NCBI GenBank assembly: GCA_963969595.1
Contig: OZ018416.1
Span: 5,286,065 to 5,350,064, forward strand
DNA length: 64,000 bases
Source of the DNA: Neckera pumila
Lineage: Eukaryota; Streptophyta; Bryopsida; Hypnales; Neckeraceae
Reading direction: 5' to 3'
Positions 45,726-56,200 of the stretch are shown here, in pieces. The notes under the pieces are model-generated. The model was not told where the DNA came from and made no database searches. It saw nothing but the letters and a program-made list of their open reading frames with translations. How positions within the stretch are numbered: position 1 is the first letter of the stretch; the number at the start of each line of letters is the position of its first letter. The position numbers and the translations under genes were made by a program.

Positions 45726-46196
45726 TTAATTAATCGTAAATGTCAACAAAAAGCAAAAAAAAAAAAAATTCTGAGGTTCAAGTGCTAACTGAGGGCTCAC
45801 ATCATCCTGCTCTTCTTGACAAGGCACATGTGAAACATGAAGAGGTGTCGGGTAGTCCGTAGTTGGAGCAGGAACTTCTAGAGGTGTTTTACATGCACTT
45901 GGGGATGCTAGATTGATTGAATTGCTTGCTTCCAATGCTATAAGTCGGCAGCTGCGACGCGATGGCAGTCCATCAAAAGTAATCTACACAAATGCAAGTG
46001 AACATACATAAGAGCATGTTCATGATTTTTTCAAAAGCAAAGACAAATGTAACAAGGATTGAAGTACCTCTTTCCCCTTCCGGCTAAACCTCATCTTGAT
46101 AAGTGCAGCTCTCTTTGTTGACAGGAAACTGTGGAAGCTTTCTGAGGAAATCAGTGCTTGCATTCTTTCATGTTCAAGTTCAAAGCAATCCACATT
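45726..46196 (-). CDS. Unrecognised two-exon gene fragment
   Basis: The minus strand has an open segment from 46196 to a donor at 46067 (gggaaagag|gtactt), then an acceptor (tttgtgtag) and a second open segment from 45983 to a stop at 45726. Both join in phase 0. The text includes CFELEHERMQALISSE, FLSTKRAALIKMRFSRKGKE, then ITFDGLPSRRSCRLIALEAS and a proline/threonine-rich tail. I do not recognise the family. It could be a captured or degraded host gene. Confidence 0.35.
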
Positions 46197-46459
46197 CTAG
46201 TATGAAGTGTGGCTACTGAATGCAACCTCCCTTCTTGCATGGTACAATGGTATTGTACAAGTAGGTTTGTTCACTTCACAAGGTAGCCGAATTAGCATTA
46301 ATTTCTTATTGGGCTTCTACTTTACAATTGCACTTGCAACACCAATGTGCCCTTGTTTCTAGAATTTCAAACATCCAGCGCAGGTATGGTGGTCCTACAA
46401 CATTGAAGACAGTACATAATTTTCCTCATGCACAATCTAACGCAATTTTGTTTAATTTT

Positions 46460-46819
46460 CAGAGCCAAGCGCTGCGGCAGAACCCGCAGTCGGCAAGCAA
46501 AGCCCTGCCCGCCCGCTGCCTGGCTGACGCCAGCTAAAGCCTCGCCCTGGCGTTGACAGGCCTGCGCCAAGCACGCCCGCTAGAAGGCAGCAGGCAAAGC
46601 CCTGCCAATTGCCAAGCAAGCAGCAAGGCAGAGCCTGTCCGCTGCGCACGCCCTGCCACCATCCTTCAGTCCCCCACCTGAACTTGGTCGCCCGACCCAC
46701 CGTCTAGTGGTCGCCCAAAAAACCGGGTCTCCACCAAGAACCTGATGCCCCCCTGTTGCTTTGGGCTTCTCCACCTGCGCTGCCCAAGGAACAATCAAAG
46801 ACTGATTCCCTTGCCCCAG
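46460..46819. other. GC-rich island with gcaaagccctgcc-like words
   Basis: Sharp compositional change from about 46460 to 46819. Imperfect repetitions of gcaaagccctgcc and ggcagcaggc-type words leave several frames open on the minus strand without any domain. It is bounded on the right by element 9. Origin unknown. Confidence 0.45.
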
Positions 46820-47022
46820 CTGCCCCATGTCCTGCTTTTTGCGGAAAAATGATCATAATTTCTACACAACAATTCAGATTTTCATAAAAAATTTATGTAT
46901 ACGAAGCTTGTGACAAACTACATACACAAAAAAAGATTCAAAAAATCAGCTTGAAAATCAAGATGGAACGAGCTTGCTCAAAATCCCAAGAGTCCCCCAA
47001 AGGGACTTTGGGGATTTAGGGG
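46820..47022 (+). mobile_element. piggyBac-like element 9, left-truncated
   Basis: Only about 200 bp of the right end remains. It matches the right end of element 10 (tttatgtatacgaagc against tttattcctacgaagc, then aaaaaatcag) and ends gggatttagggg before TTAA (47023-47026). The gypsy protease frame starts directly beyond that TTAA on the other strand. Confidence 0.7.
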
Positions 47023-47083
47023 TTAATAATAATGAATATAATCATATTTTTATGTCATTCATATGAAACTTGTAGTGGTCTAT

Positions 47084-47433
47084 ACTAGAAGAAAAATGCA
47101 CTGCTCTCTACAAGCTCTCAACACGATCTCAACAAAATGTATCTGATGTATTTTGTTAGAAACATACTAGAAGAAAAGTAGCAAAAAAATTGCGTTGATT
47201 TCAACAAAAACAACTTGACGTGTTTGCTGTATCTAATGCAAAGTCTGCATTGAAAGAAGTTGAAAAACACAGATTTTGCGTTGGATACAACAAATACGTC
47301 AAGTTGGTTTTGTTGAAACCGACACAATTTTCTTTTAGTTTTCTTCTAATGTGTTTCTAACAAAAAACATCAGCTAGATTTTGTTGAGAGCTTGTTGAAA
47401 GCTTATGGAGATCAATGCAATTTTTTTCTAGTG
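47084..47433. mobile_element. Hairpin MITE (outer), with a second MITE in its loop
   Basis: Outer arms: ACTAGAAGAAAAATGCACTG at the left and the inverted counterpart ending ttttttctagtg at the right. Pairing continues through caagctctcaac and ctgatgtattttgttagaaaca, up to the inner element. It belongs with the 2485 element by its CACTAGAAG end and TTGTTGA/CAACAAAAT words. It interrupts the gypsy protease. Confidence 0.8.
47165..47351. mobile_element. Hairpin MITE (inner, nested)
   Basis: Arms are TACTAGAAGAAAAGTAGC and, inverted, CATTAGAAGAAAACTAAAAG. Long pairing runs through gatttcaacaaaaacaactt and gacgtgtttg. It sits exactly at the centre of the outer hairpin, so it inserted into a relative's loop, or the whole is one two-tiered fold-back. 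Confidence 0.75.
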
Positions 47434-47733
47434 CTAGTTTCATGAGTGATATCCCCCAAAGATAAGGCCCGATCATCTATAGTTTCTACATGTATAGGTT
47501 CTGATTTTTTTAATAAAAAAATCTTGCGACATTTTACAAATTCCTCATCTAAAAAACAAATTGAAGCTTTGGAGTCTAATGTGACATGAATTTGTAGCTT
47601 CTTCTTGGGGCACAAACGTAGGGATATGGTAAAGCAATGAAAAAGTTGGGAAGAAAGATTTAGATTTGAGTCCGTTTGTAAAATATAAGACTTTAACCAC
47701 ATAGTCCCTACTATGGTTGAGCATCTTCATTTC

Positions 47734-49666
47734 TTAATATATGTACAGCTTTTGTTTTGAAAGGACATTGTTTGTGCTATTTGTGGTAGTTGGTGGCATT
47801 GTGGCCAAGCTCTCCACAATACAAACACAAATCTTCATCAAGACGTTGTTTCTTTTCTTACGCAGTAAGTTATCTAAATCGTATTGAATCAATTTGCATA
47901 TCCTTAGGATATGTGCACAAACAATGTGTGCATGTGTGCTTGTTATACGTGTTGCCTTGATCGTTGGCAAAAAATTTGTTAGTGTTGTTGATGTAACCCA
48001 CAACCGTTGATTTTGATGCCTCTTAACCCCTAAAGGACCGAGGCCCTTTTTCTGCCAAAAAACACTCAAAATTGCCATTTTTTTAGCAAAAACTAAAAAA
48101 ATTTGAAATTTTTTTTTTTCACATCTAACCATAGGATCTTATATCTAACTAGTATAAGAGTGTGTAGAAAAAACTTCAAAATTTTTTACCGCACAGATTG
48201 CAAGATATTTGCGTTTAAAGTGAAAAAAACAAGATTTTTAGGACATTGCGGGACTAGGTTTTTTGACTTTGAACATTTTTAACTTAAAATTTTTGCACTA
48301 CAGAGTTTTGAGCTTTAAATCTTTGTAGTGGAGAATTGAGTTGAGAGTCTAGGGATAAAAAAAAATCCAAAAAAATTTAATTATCATTCTTTAAAAAATT
48401 GTTAAGTAGAAGTAGATACAAGATAGAAAGAAAATCTAAAATATTCATATATTTTAGATGGAATGAAAATGCACTAATTCCACTAGTGAGATAATTCTAG
48501 CAAGTAATATTAACCTTAAGAAAAAAACTGAAAATTTTTAAAAATTACATTCAGAAATGCATCTTAGAAGTTATTTTTTTCAAGAAGATGCTCTAATTGC
48601 CCCCAAAAAAAGAATGTCCATAACTTTCTCATAACAAATCCAAATGAAATGAATCAAAGCTTTCCAAATAGACAAAAATATAATCTATGAGAAAAAAAAT
48701 ATTAAAAAAAAAATTCAAATTTTTGTCTATTTTCTTTTGGCTGCTTGGGCTGCCCGCCGTCCCTTCTTTTGAGCTTGTTTGGTCATAACTTTTGTTCCCG
48801 GGCACCAAATGTGAAAAAAAATTTATTCCTACGAAGCTAATCAAATTTTTTACCTCCAACAAAAGTTTCAAAAAATCAGGAGAAAATTTCAGTCCATAGG
48901 TACCTGCCCAAAAATGCATTTGTCCCTCAAAGGGACCATGGTCCTTTAGAGGTTAAATAATCAATTGTCACATTTCACGGCTTGACTTATCGCTTCGTTT
49001 CATGTTTGAAGATCAAGAAATGATGAAAACAAATCTTTTACGTCGTCTCTTAAGCCCCATTGGAATTGATTTATAAGTGCTTCTTCTTTCCAATTGTTAT
49101 TGCAAGCAAGTTGTTCGGATGCATACATCGTAGCCAAGCAAGATCTTTATTATAAAGAATGAACCTTTATTAGTTGTTGCCCAATGGATCTTAGTATCTT
49201 TTCCAAATGCTTCAATAAAAGCTTCTAAGAATGTCTCAAATTTGCTAGAATTAGAGATTTTTTCTCAAATAGGGGCAAAAAACAAGAAAAAGCTTGTCTA
49301 ACAAGCAAATTTCCAACCAAATTCACTTGTGATTTGTCTGTTGGATATCGTTGAGGGTAGAAAAAGATGATGAAGTGAATTTGATTAAAAAACCCTCAAA
49401 ATTTTTATCTGAAGTCATTAAATTTTTCGAGACGACTAATCTATGGCTTTTTTGCAATTGAGATATTTAAATCAAAGCTATGAGCAGACAAACTTGTCCC
49501 TCAGAGTTGATGAAGATGGCATAGATTAGGTCATCTCAACCACTCTTGAACTTGTATTTGTAACAAAGATTTCAAGAGCATTCGTTCTCATAGACAAAAA
49601 ATCAACGGCCTTTAAGATGAGGTCTAATTTGGTTGCAATCGAACTGGTGTCTTTACTTTTTGACAT
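47734..49666 (-). pseudogene. Ty3/gypsy Gag, decayed and interrupted by element 10
   Basis: The minus strand starts with an ATG at 49664-49666 (MSKSKDTSSIATKLDLILK). Near 49080 it carries EEALINQFQWGLRDDVKDLF, then NEAISQAVKCDN, followed by a TGA and LF. Element 10 interrupts here at a TTAA, and the text resumes KRHQNQRL. Before the zinc knuckle comes the motif PMQIDSxRFR followed by LTA, and then CLYCGELGHNATNYHK, in which the last cysteine is tyrosine. These motifs match Gag of fungal-like (Tcn1-type) gypsy elements reported from mosses, as remembered. Confidence 0.88.
48027..48952 (+). mobile_element. piggyBac-like non-autonomous element 10
   Basis: 926 bp bounded by TTAA at 48023-48026 and 48953-48956. 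Termini are CCCCTAAAGGACCGAGG and, inverted, CCTCTAAAGGACCATGG. It is inserted within the gypsy gag pseudogene; removing it with one TTAA rejoins the Gag text. It is the closest relative of element 7. Confidence 0.95.
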
Positions 49667-50048
49667 CTTGATTCCTTCGACAAGAACACAAAAAAAATGA
49701 TCCACTGAATAAGAACCAATTTAAAGATGGATAATCCATCATTTCTAAATATTAAAGTTATTTTCAAGAAAGGCAGTAGTTTGCATGCAATCAAAAAAAA
49801 CTTTGCTGAGAAAAAATAATACTAGTTGAAAGGAGAATAATCTGCAACCTTTAAGCACTTCAATATTTTCTAGAAAAGGGGTAATCCACACTCAACTAAG
49901 AAAAATCAAGCTTTAATATTAATTTTATTTTGCTTCTGTCAATGACTAGTACAACAAAATTTGAAATGAACAGACAATTTGTCCATTTGCTATGAAGTTT
50001 GGAACCAAATTTTACAAAACAAAATTTGAAAGGTCCGTCTCGACAAAC
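49667..50048. other. Presumed gypsy 5' untranslated region
   Basis: Lies between the gag start (minus strand) and the probable LTR remnant at 50049. No obvious tRNA primer site was found. Confidence 0.35.
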
Positions 50049-50360
50049 TATAACGGAAACGCAAGATGCAAGACATGGCAAGACAAATTATTAGAGTCCA
50101 AGAAATACAAGGCAAGAGCTAGAGTCAAGAGCTAAGAACAAAAGAAGTGTTGTCAAGACTGAGGACTACCTCAGCCTCAACTCCTACATATATACTACCA
50201 GCTAGGAGGTTCTTCCAGAAGTTTTCCCTATTTGGGAAGCTTCTCGGGAAGCTTCTCAGAAAGCTTTTCCTATTTAGGAAGTTTCTTAGGAAAATTTTGC
50301 TACCTGGGAAGCTTCTCATGAAGCTCCATTCAACTACAAGCCTTTTGGAGAAGGTTCTAC
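50049..50360 (-). repeat. Dispersed repeat, probable gypsy LTR remnant (right copy)
   Basis: Partner of 36095-36400. Gaagcttctc words are repeated inside (about 50238-50320). Its position upstream of minus-strand gag suits a 5' LTR. Confidence 0.5.
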
Positions 50361-51063
50361 ATAATAGATCTTGTACAAAATAGAATTTAGGTCAATGAGA
50401 AAAGGATCTTCATGACCAACCATTTATGTTTTGTTTCTTGTTGGTAGACCTACACGCACACTAGAATGCATGTAAGGAAATATACAAAAATCCTAAGTGG
50501 CCTTTAAACCTAAAATGTTGTAAAGGGCAAAAATTTTGTTTCCAAAAATCAAGTAAAAATTGAACTACATGTCCTCAAAAAGTTTCCAAAAAAATCAAGT
50601 AAAAATTTAGATATTTTAAAAACAAGGAATGTACCTATTCATCTAAAGATCTAATAACCAATGATTAATCTATCTAAGTGATAGACCTTATTGTTTAGGA
50701 TAAGGTAAGAAGTGAATGCCGGACAAGGTCCTTTATAATCATTCATACGCATATATTCATCTAAATATTTGAAAGATCTAATCTTAATTGAAGAGGAATT
50801 TGACAAGTTTCATTCTTTTTGTTTCCAATTTATTCATATGTTTGGAAACTAGTTCCAATAAGGTAAGATTTTGGTCCTAATTTACCAACTTAAAAATATT
50901 TGTATTTAACACTATTGAATAGCTTTGAATGTTTTCCACAATCTACTTGAAGAGACGAAATGTTTTGCCATTCATTGGTGTTGAAAATTTGATAAAAAAA
51001 TCTACTTAAACAAGAAATGACATAGATAAGTTATCATAATTAAGAACAAGCAACTACTCTAAT
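50361..51063. other. Intergenic, no gene seen
   Basis: AT-rich, no coding signal. Confidence 0.4.
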
Positions 51064-51220
51064 GGGAAATTTCATTAAAATGTGGTATTTTATATGCCAT
51101 TTTTCCATTCATTTTCCGCCTAGCTCTAAAATCTAGGACAAGTGTAGATTTTAGATTGTACAGTGTAAACAAAAAGTGCCAAGTTTGTGGCCAATACCGC
51201 CATTTTAACAAAAAAATTGG
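51064..51220. mobile_element. MITE, TTAAAATGGYGG-ended family, copy 3
   Basis: The left end is GGGAAATTTCATTAAAATGTGG; the right end has ccgccattttaacaaaaaaa. The inner words taggacaagtgtagatttta match copies 1 and 2. Confidence 0.7.
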
Positions 51221-51265
51221 TATCTACGAGAGGCTTTGTCCATGTACAATCAATGCAATTTTTAA

Positions 51266-51795
51266 CCCCTAAAAGCCCATTGTCCCTTTGGGGAACGAAT
51301 GGGATTTTGGGCAGGTACCTACAGGCTGAATTTTTGTTGTAATTTTCCGAAACCCTTTTTTGAAAATTGGAAAACTGATAAGCTTCTTATGAATAAAAAA
51401 AAATTTCACTCAGTGCCTGAGAAAAAAAGTTATGTCCAAATAAGCTCAAAACAGCATTTGGGGGCCAACAAAAACAAATTTGAATTTTTTTCTCTTATAG
51501 ATTATTTTTTTGTCTATCTAGAAAGCTTTAATTTATTTCATTTGAATTTTTTATGAGAAAGTTATGGACAATCTTGTTTTTTGAGCACTTCGAGCATCTT
51601 CCTGAAAAAAATAACTTATCGGATTCATTCTTGAATGCAATTTTTACAATTTTTCAAGAAAATGATTCCACACATTTTTATACTAGTTAGGTGCAAGATC
51701 CTACGGTTGGATGTGCAAAAAAAATATTTTTTAATTTTTTTTACTCTTTGCTATAAAAATGGCAGTTTTGAGTGTTTTTGGGCAGAAAAAAGGGG
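51266..51795 (-). mobile_element. piggyBac-like non-autonomous element 11, internally deleted
   Basis: 530 bp bounded by TTAA at 51262-51265 and 51796-51799. It starts CCCCTAAAAGCCCATTGTCCC; on the right the inverted end starts CCCCTTTTTTCTGCCC. The sequence is the reverse complement of parts of elements 7 and 10 (ttgggcaggtacctac, ctgagaaaaaaagttatg), with the middle missing. Confidence 0.9.
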
Positions 51796-51799
51796 TTAA

Positions 51800-53261
51800 G
51801 TAAGGTTGTATTCAATCTTCTTTTCATGTAAGACTTTACTCAAAAACCAAAGTCAATGAAAAGGAGACCGGTAAAGGATTTGACAAAGACTTGCAAGTAA
51901 GGTTATATTCAATCTTCTTTACATATCATGTAGGACTTCATTTGAATCAAAGCCAATAGAAAGGAGGCTAGTATTGGATTTAGCAAAGATTTCACTCATC
52001 TAGTCATACAAAAAGAAGAAATAGTTCCAACCTTCTTTTGCTTAACTTCTAAAGTTCTTTGTGTTTAAAGACCCAAAACTGCGTCAAAATAGTTCCAATC
52101 TTCTTTTGCTTAACCTCTAAAGTTCTTTGATGTTTAGAGATCCAAAATTGCTTCAAAATACATATATTGAAGGCAAGGCTAAAATTTTCATCTATACTTA
52201 TTTTTTAAGAAATTCAACTATAGGATCTTTTAATTAACATGTTCAAATACATCATTCCAAAATTGTAGAGTGAATTTCCCCTTTGATTGTAAGTTCCATG
52301 TGCCTAAACTTCAAAATTTAAGCTTTTCTAGCCTTTTCAATCCAAAAAATAAAACTTTTGTCTTTCAACATCTTAGAACAAAAACATGTTGATATGGCAA
52401 TATTCCACAAATTTCTGATGTTTCTTGCCATGATATTTCTTGCAATCAAAAACATGTTTTTGATTGACATGGAACACCATGGTAAGAAACATGCATCACT
52501 TGTGCATTCTAATATGATAAAAAAGGGATTCAAAATATGGGAAAAAATATTAATATCAAAAGTTTGTGGAATACCACCTAAACATCATACCTCTTGCCAA
52601 TAATATTTTGAAACAATGTCATGGAAGTATTCCACAAACTTTGGATGGCAGAAAACATCATGGCAAGAATGATGACATTATAGAATAAAAACATGTTGAC
52701 AGGATTAGAAGCATCATGGCAAGAAACATATTGTACATATTATTTGAACAAGACATTCACGTTACACTTACACTTCAACCAAAAATTACAGGGAATGCTT
52801 TCAGTTTCAAGTGAACACTTGGATATTGATAAAGTGTTTTTACACATACATGATCCCCGAATTGCATCAGAATCTTTCAGGATTCTTGACAAATGTGAGC
52901 TCCATCAATAGACTGTATAGAGCATAGAAAATCGAGCAAGGATCACAAGAACCTGAAACAGTTGGGACCTCGATATGGACCTCTATCGAACATTCATGAC
53001 GGGATTGCCAAAGCCGTAGAGACATGAATAAGAAATAAAAATTACAACATGGTCCTCTGTTACAAGATGGAAAGTCTAGTGAGAAAGCCAAAAATGAACA
53101 GCAAAATTGAGCTGGAATGAGTCCATGCACCAGCAAATAAAACATGTACACTTCACCAACTTAGTGCCACATCCAAATGACAAACTAACTTCCAAATGAC
53201 AAAATAAATTTCAAATAACAACCAACGGCGTTCAAAAGATGGCAAATTGACAAGTGGCTAC
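51800..53261. other. No gene recognised; includes the FPG 3' flank
   Basis: Around 51830-52150 there are paired words such as gttccaatcttcttttgctt repeated about 60 bp apart. At 52370-52720 ttcttgccatgat and aaacatgttga words recur in both orientations. The last few hundred bases probably hold the FPG 3' untranslated region on the minus strand, but no polyadenylation signal was fixed. Confidence 0.35.
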
Positions 53262-56200
53262 TTATGTCTTCGCAGGGCGGCCTCTTTTCTTTGGGGTTGG
53301 CGTCGTAGCAACAGCAGCAGGAGCATCTGTCTCAGGTTTCGCCTTCGCAGGGCGGCCTCTTTTCTTTGCCTCGGCCGAGCCAACTGGAGTGGTTGCACCT
53401 TCCTCCCCTTTGGCCTTCTTCGTCACCTCGGACTCTTCTGGAGCTTCAGGTTTCGCCTTGGGAGGTCGACCCCGGCGCTTGGGCGTTACGGGCTCGGCGT
53501 CATCCTGTTCTTCTTTAGCTGGAGCCTCTTCCAAAGCCTTGCTGACGGCCTCCTTGGAAGCATCAGCTTTTGCCTTTGGAGGCCGGCCTCGTTGCTTGGG
53601 TGGCTCAGCAGGACTCTTCTTTTCAGTCTCTGAAACCTCCGTCTTCTCGTCGCTGGTCTTCACGGTAGTTTTCAGCTTCGGAGGTCTCCCCCGCTTCCTC
53701 GCTACACCAGGACTGTTGTTGCTGACGGCTGCTGCAGGTGTCGCTGCATTGTCCGCTTTCGCTTTTGGAGGCCGTCCCCTACCACGCTTAGGAGTTTCGC
53801 TAGGACCCGCTTTATCTGCACTGACATCACCGGTTGCAGTATCTGCATCCGCATCAGGGTCTACCACAGCCTCATCTTCAGGTGGTATTTCATCTGTAAC
53901 AGTTGCGGTAGTCTTTGCTCCTTTCAGCTCAGGTCCACTGTATTTCTGTACAGCTGGGACAAAAGCTGAGGTCTGCACCAGCAAACACGGTTCTTAAAAA
54001 TAAGGTATCTCAAGAGTTTATGATACTCACAAATAGGGCACAAATGATAAAATTCAGAAAAGTATGTACGGATTGAGTCCTGAGCGGCATTCAGGTGAAG
54101 CAGGAAATACTTACCCTTCCGCTAATGGTTATCTGCTGAATCTGGTGTCCTGAGAAAATCAAACACAAGATCAATTGGGTTTGCAGAAAGACAAGGCGAC
54201 TGATGACATTCAAGGATGGACCGACTAAAATAATTGGTACAGCTTAGCATATAGAAAAGATCATTTCTTACTGTACATACCATCAATCAATCCAGGCTTC
54301 TTGGCCCAGCGATGATGGAACAACCAACCCTGGGGAAATTGCTCGCTGTCTGCATCGACGGAAACTGCCTTATCCAAAACCTACAAAAAAGAACTCACCG
54401 CAATCGGAAATGCCAATCAGCTATCTGAGTTAAATAAAAAATACTGCACTTTCACATTCAACACAAATAAACACCAAGAGGGCCCCTTCGATTGAAAATA
54501 GTCTCAATATTCGGTAGCAAAAGTATTAATAACACACCACCCAGAAGCAACACAATTGCTCACCCAGCCGATACTTTTGTCAAAAAAGCCAGAGATCAAA
54601 AGGAAACTCGAAGATAAAAGACTTCTTGTCGGAAATCAAGTTCATACCTCCCGAATGGCAGAATGTAATCTGGTGACTTCCTCCTCCTTCAAAGAGTTTG
54701 CTAACTGCTCGGGGTGAATTTTTGACTGAAACAAGGATCATTCTTCATTAGAACAAACCTCAGAGATCGCATGTCACAAGCCTCAGTTCACAGACAAAAT
54801 AAGAACATATTTCACACGGAGGCCACGTTTCGACCTTCCTAAGCGCCGCTGTGCCAAGTGATCATACGGTAACAGATATTTATGAAGTCGCAACACAGCA
54901 CAACCTCGATTGACACGGTTCAGATCTATGAACCACCGCTGGCATTCCTAAAGTGTGAATAATGAAATCAAAACAAAATAAAATACGTCCCACAGTCCAC
55001 TCTAATTCGTCAATACCGCCCAAAGAATACCTGGTAAAGGACTTCATCTCCCACCCAGTTTCCAATGCCTGCAAGAAAACTCTGCAGGGACCAACGAACT
55101 TGCGTTATTATCACACCTGCCAAAATACAAAATTTAAAGAGATTGCAGATCATGACTGTCATTTTTCAGTAAGATACGCTTACCATGACGATATAGAATT
55201 ACGAGTGACCATGAGACGATAGGATCTCCCAGAGCTCAAAAGGGCCATAAGCTATACCAAAAAACAAATCCCTTCCCCTGTGCAGTACCTGATCAAGAAG
55301 AAGGGCTTTAACAGATCCTTTCTTAGGTTTGAAAGCTTCAATCAAATCTTTTGAACTTGGAAGCTCTAAATAAGCATCAAAACCCAGCTCAGAAATAGGT
55401 GGCACTTTGGAAGGCTGCAAAAAAAAAAAACGTAGTCACAAGCAAAATGGTCATGAACTGAGACGCGTTGCTGGGATAATAAAAGACGTGGAGTTGATTG
55501 AGACGGTAAGTTACGGGTAAAAACACCAAAAAACGACTGCTGGAATGAAGAGACAATTGGACTACAAAACTGCAATACTTGAAGACAAAGATAAATGATA
55601 ACACAAAATTGACATAAACTTGTAAGAACACGTACGTCATCGAGTAGGCGTACACGAGCAAAACGACGTTTATCAGTAAACGCCACTTCCACTCCGCTGT
55701 CCAACTACATGCCACCATCCCAATTCAGCTGTGTCAGTAAAGCATTGCCACAACAAATCCACCCCCTAAAATATACAAGAACTGCATTTGGAATAGGAAA
55801 CTCCTGTAATAATGATCTGAAATTAACTAGAGCTAAGGACACAATATCCAACACATTAAAATAACGAGACGCTAATAAGTCCGCCATATAAAAGATACAA
55901 AATACTATTTCACAAAATACTATGAGCAAGAACCAATGTCCAACAATTATCTTAACATCAGCGTCGCTTACAAGCTTGCAGTCTTTAATTCAAAGGGACG
56001 CTTGGGCTCCCAGTGCATCATAGAAAGCACGCGGACTCCCTAAAATGCAAACGGAGGAACTAAGCTAGACCGTGGAATAAGTAGTCGCTAATATAAAGAG
56101 CCCCATTCTGAAAGGCTAACACCACCAAAAAGAGAAGTTGTCATGATAATTGTACAATATGAATAGAAACTATCTTAGACATTGACCAGAATTTGATCTG

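Larger units (their letters stand above)
47027..47730 (-). pseudogene. Ty3/gypsy protease region, split by nested MITEs
   Basis: Minus-strand text includes VTLDSKASICFLDEEFV (the DSG protease motif with K for G), KSEPIHVETIDDRALSLGDI and THET. The nested MITE block 47084-47433 then interrupts it. Beyond that the frame resumes with RPLQVSYE and NMIIFIII, ending exactly at the TTAA of element 9. The next residues of the family are found at 37461 on the other strand. Confidence 0.85.

Noticed and set aside
46452..46828. Several overlapping open frames on the minus strand
   Set aside because: They are open because of GC-rich repeats; no domain and several frames open at once.
53254..53997. Long plus-strand open frame of 247 residues
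   Set aside because: It is the antisense of FPG exon 10; alanine/serine/glycine-rich text mirrors the AT-hook codons.
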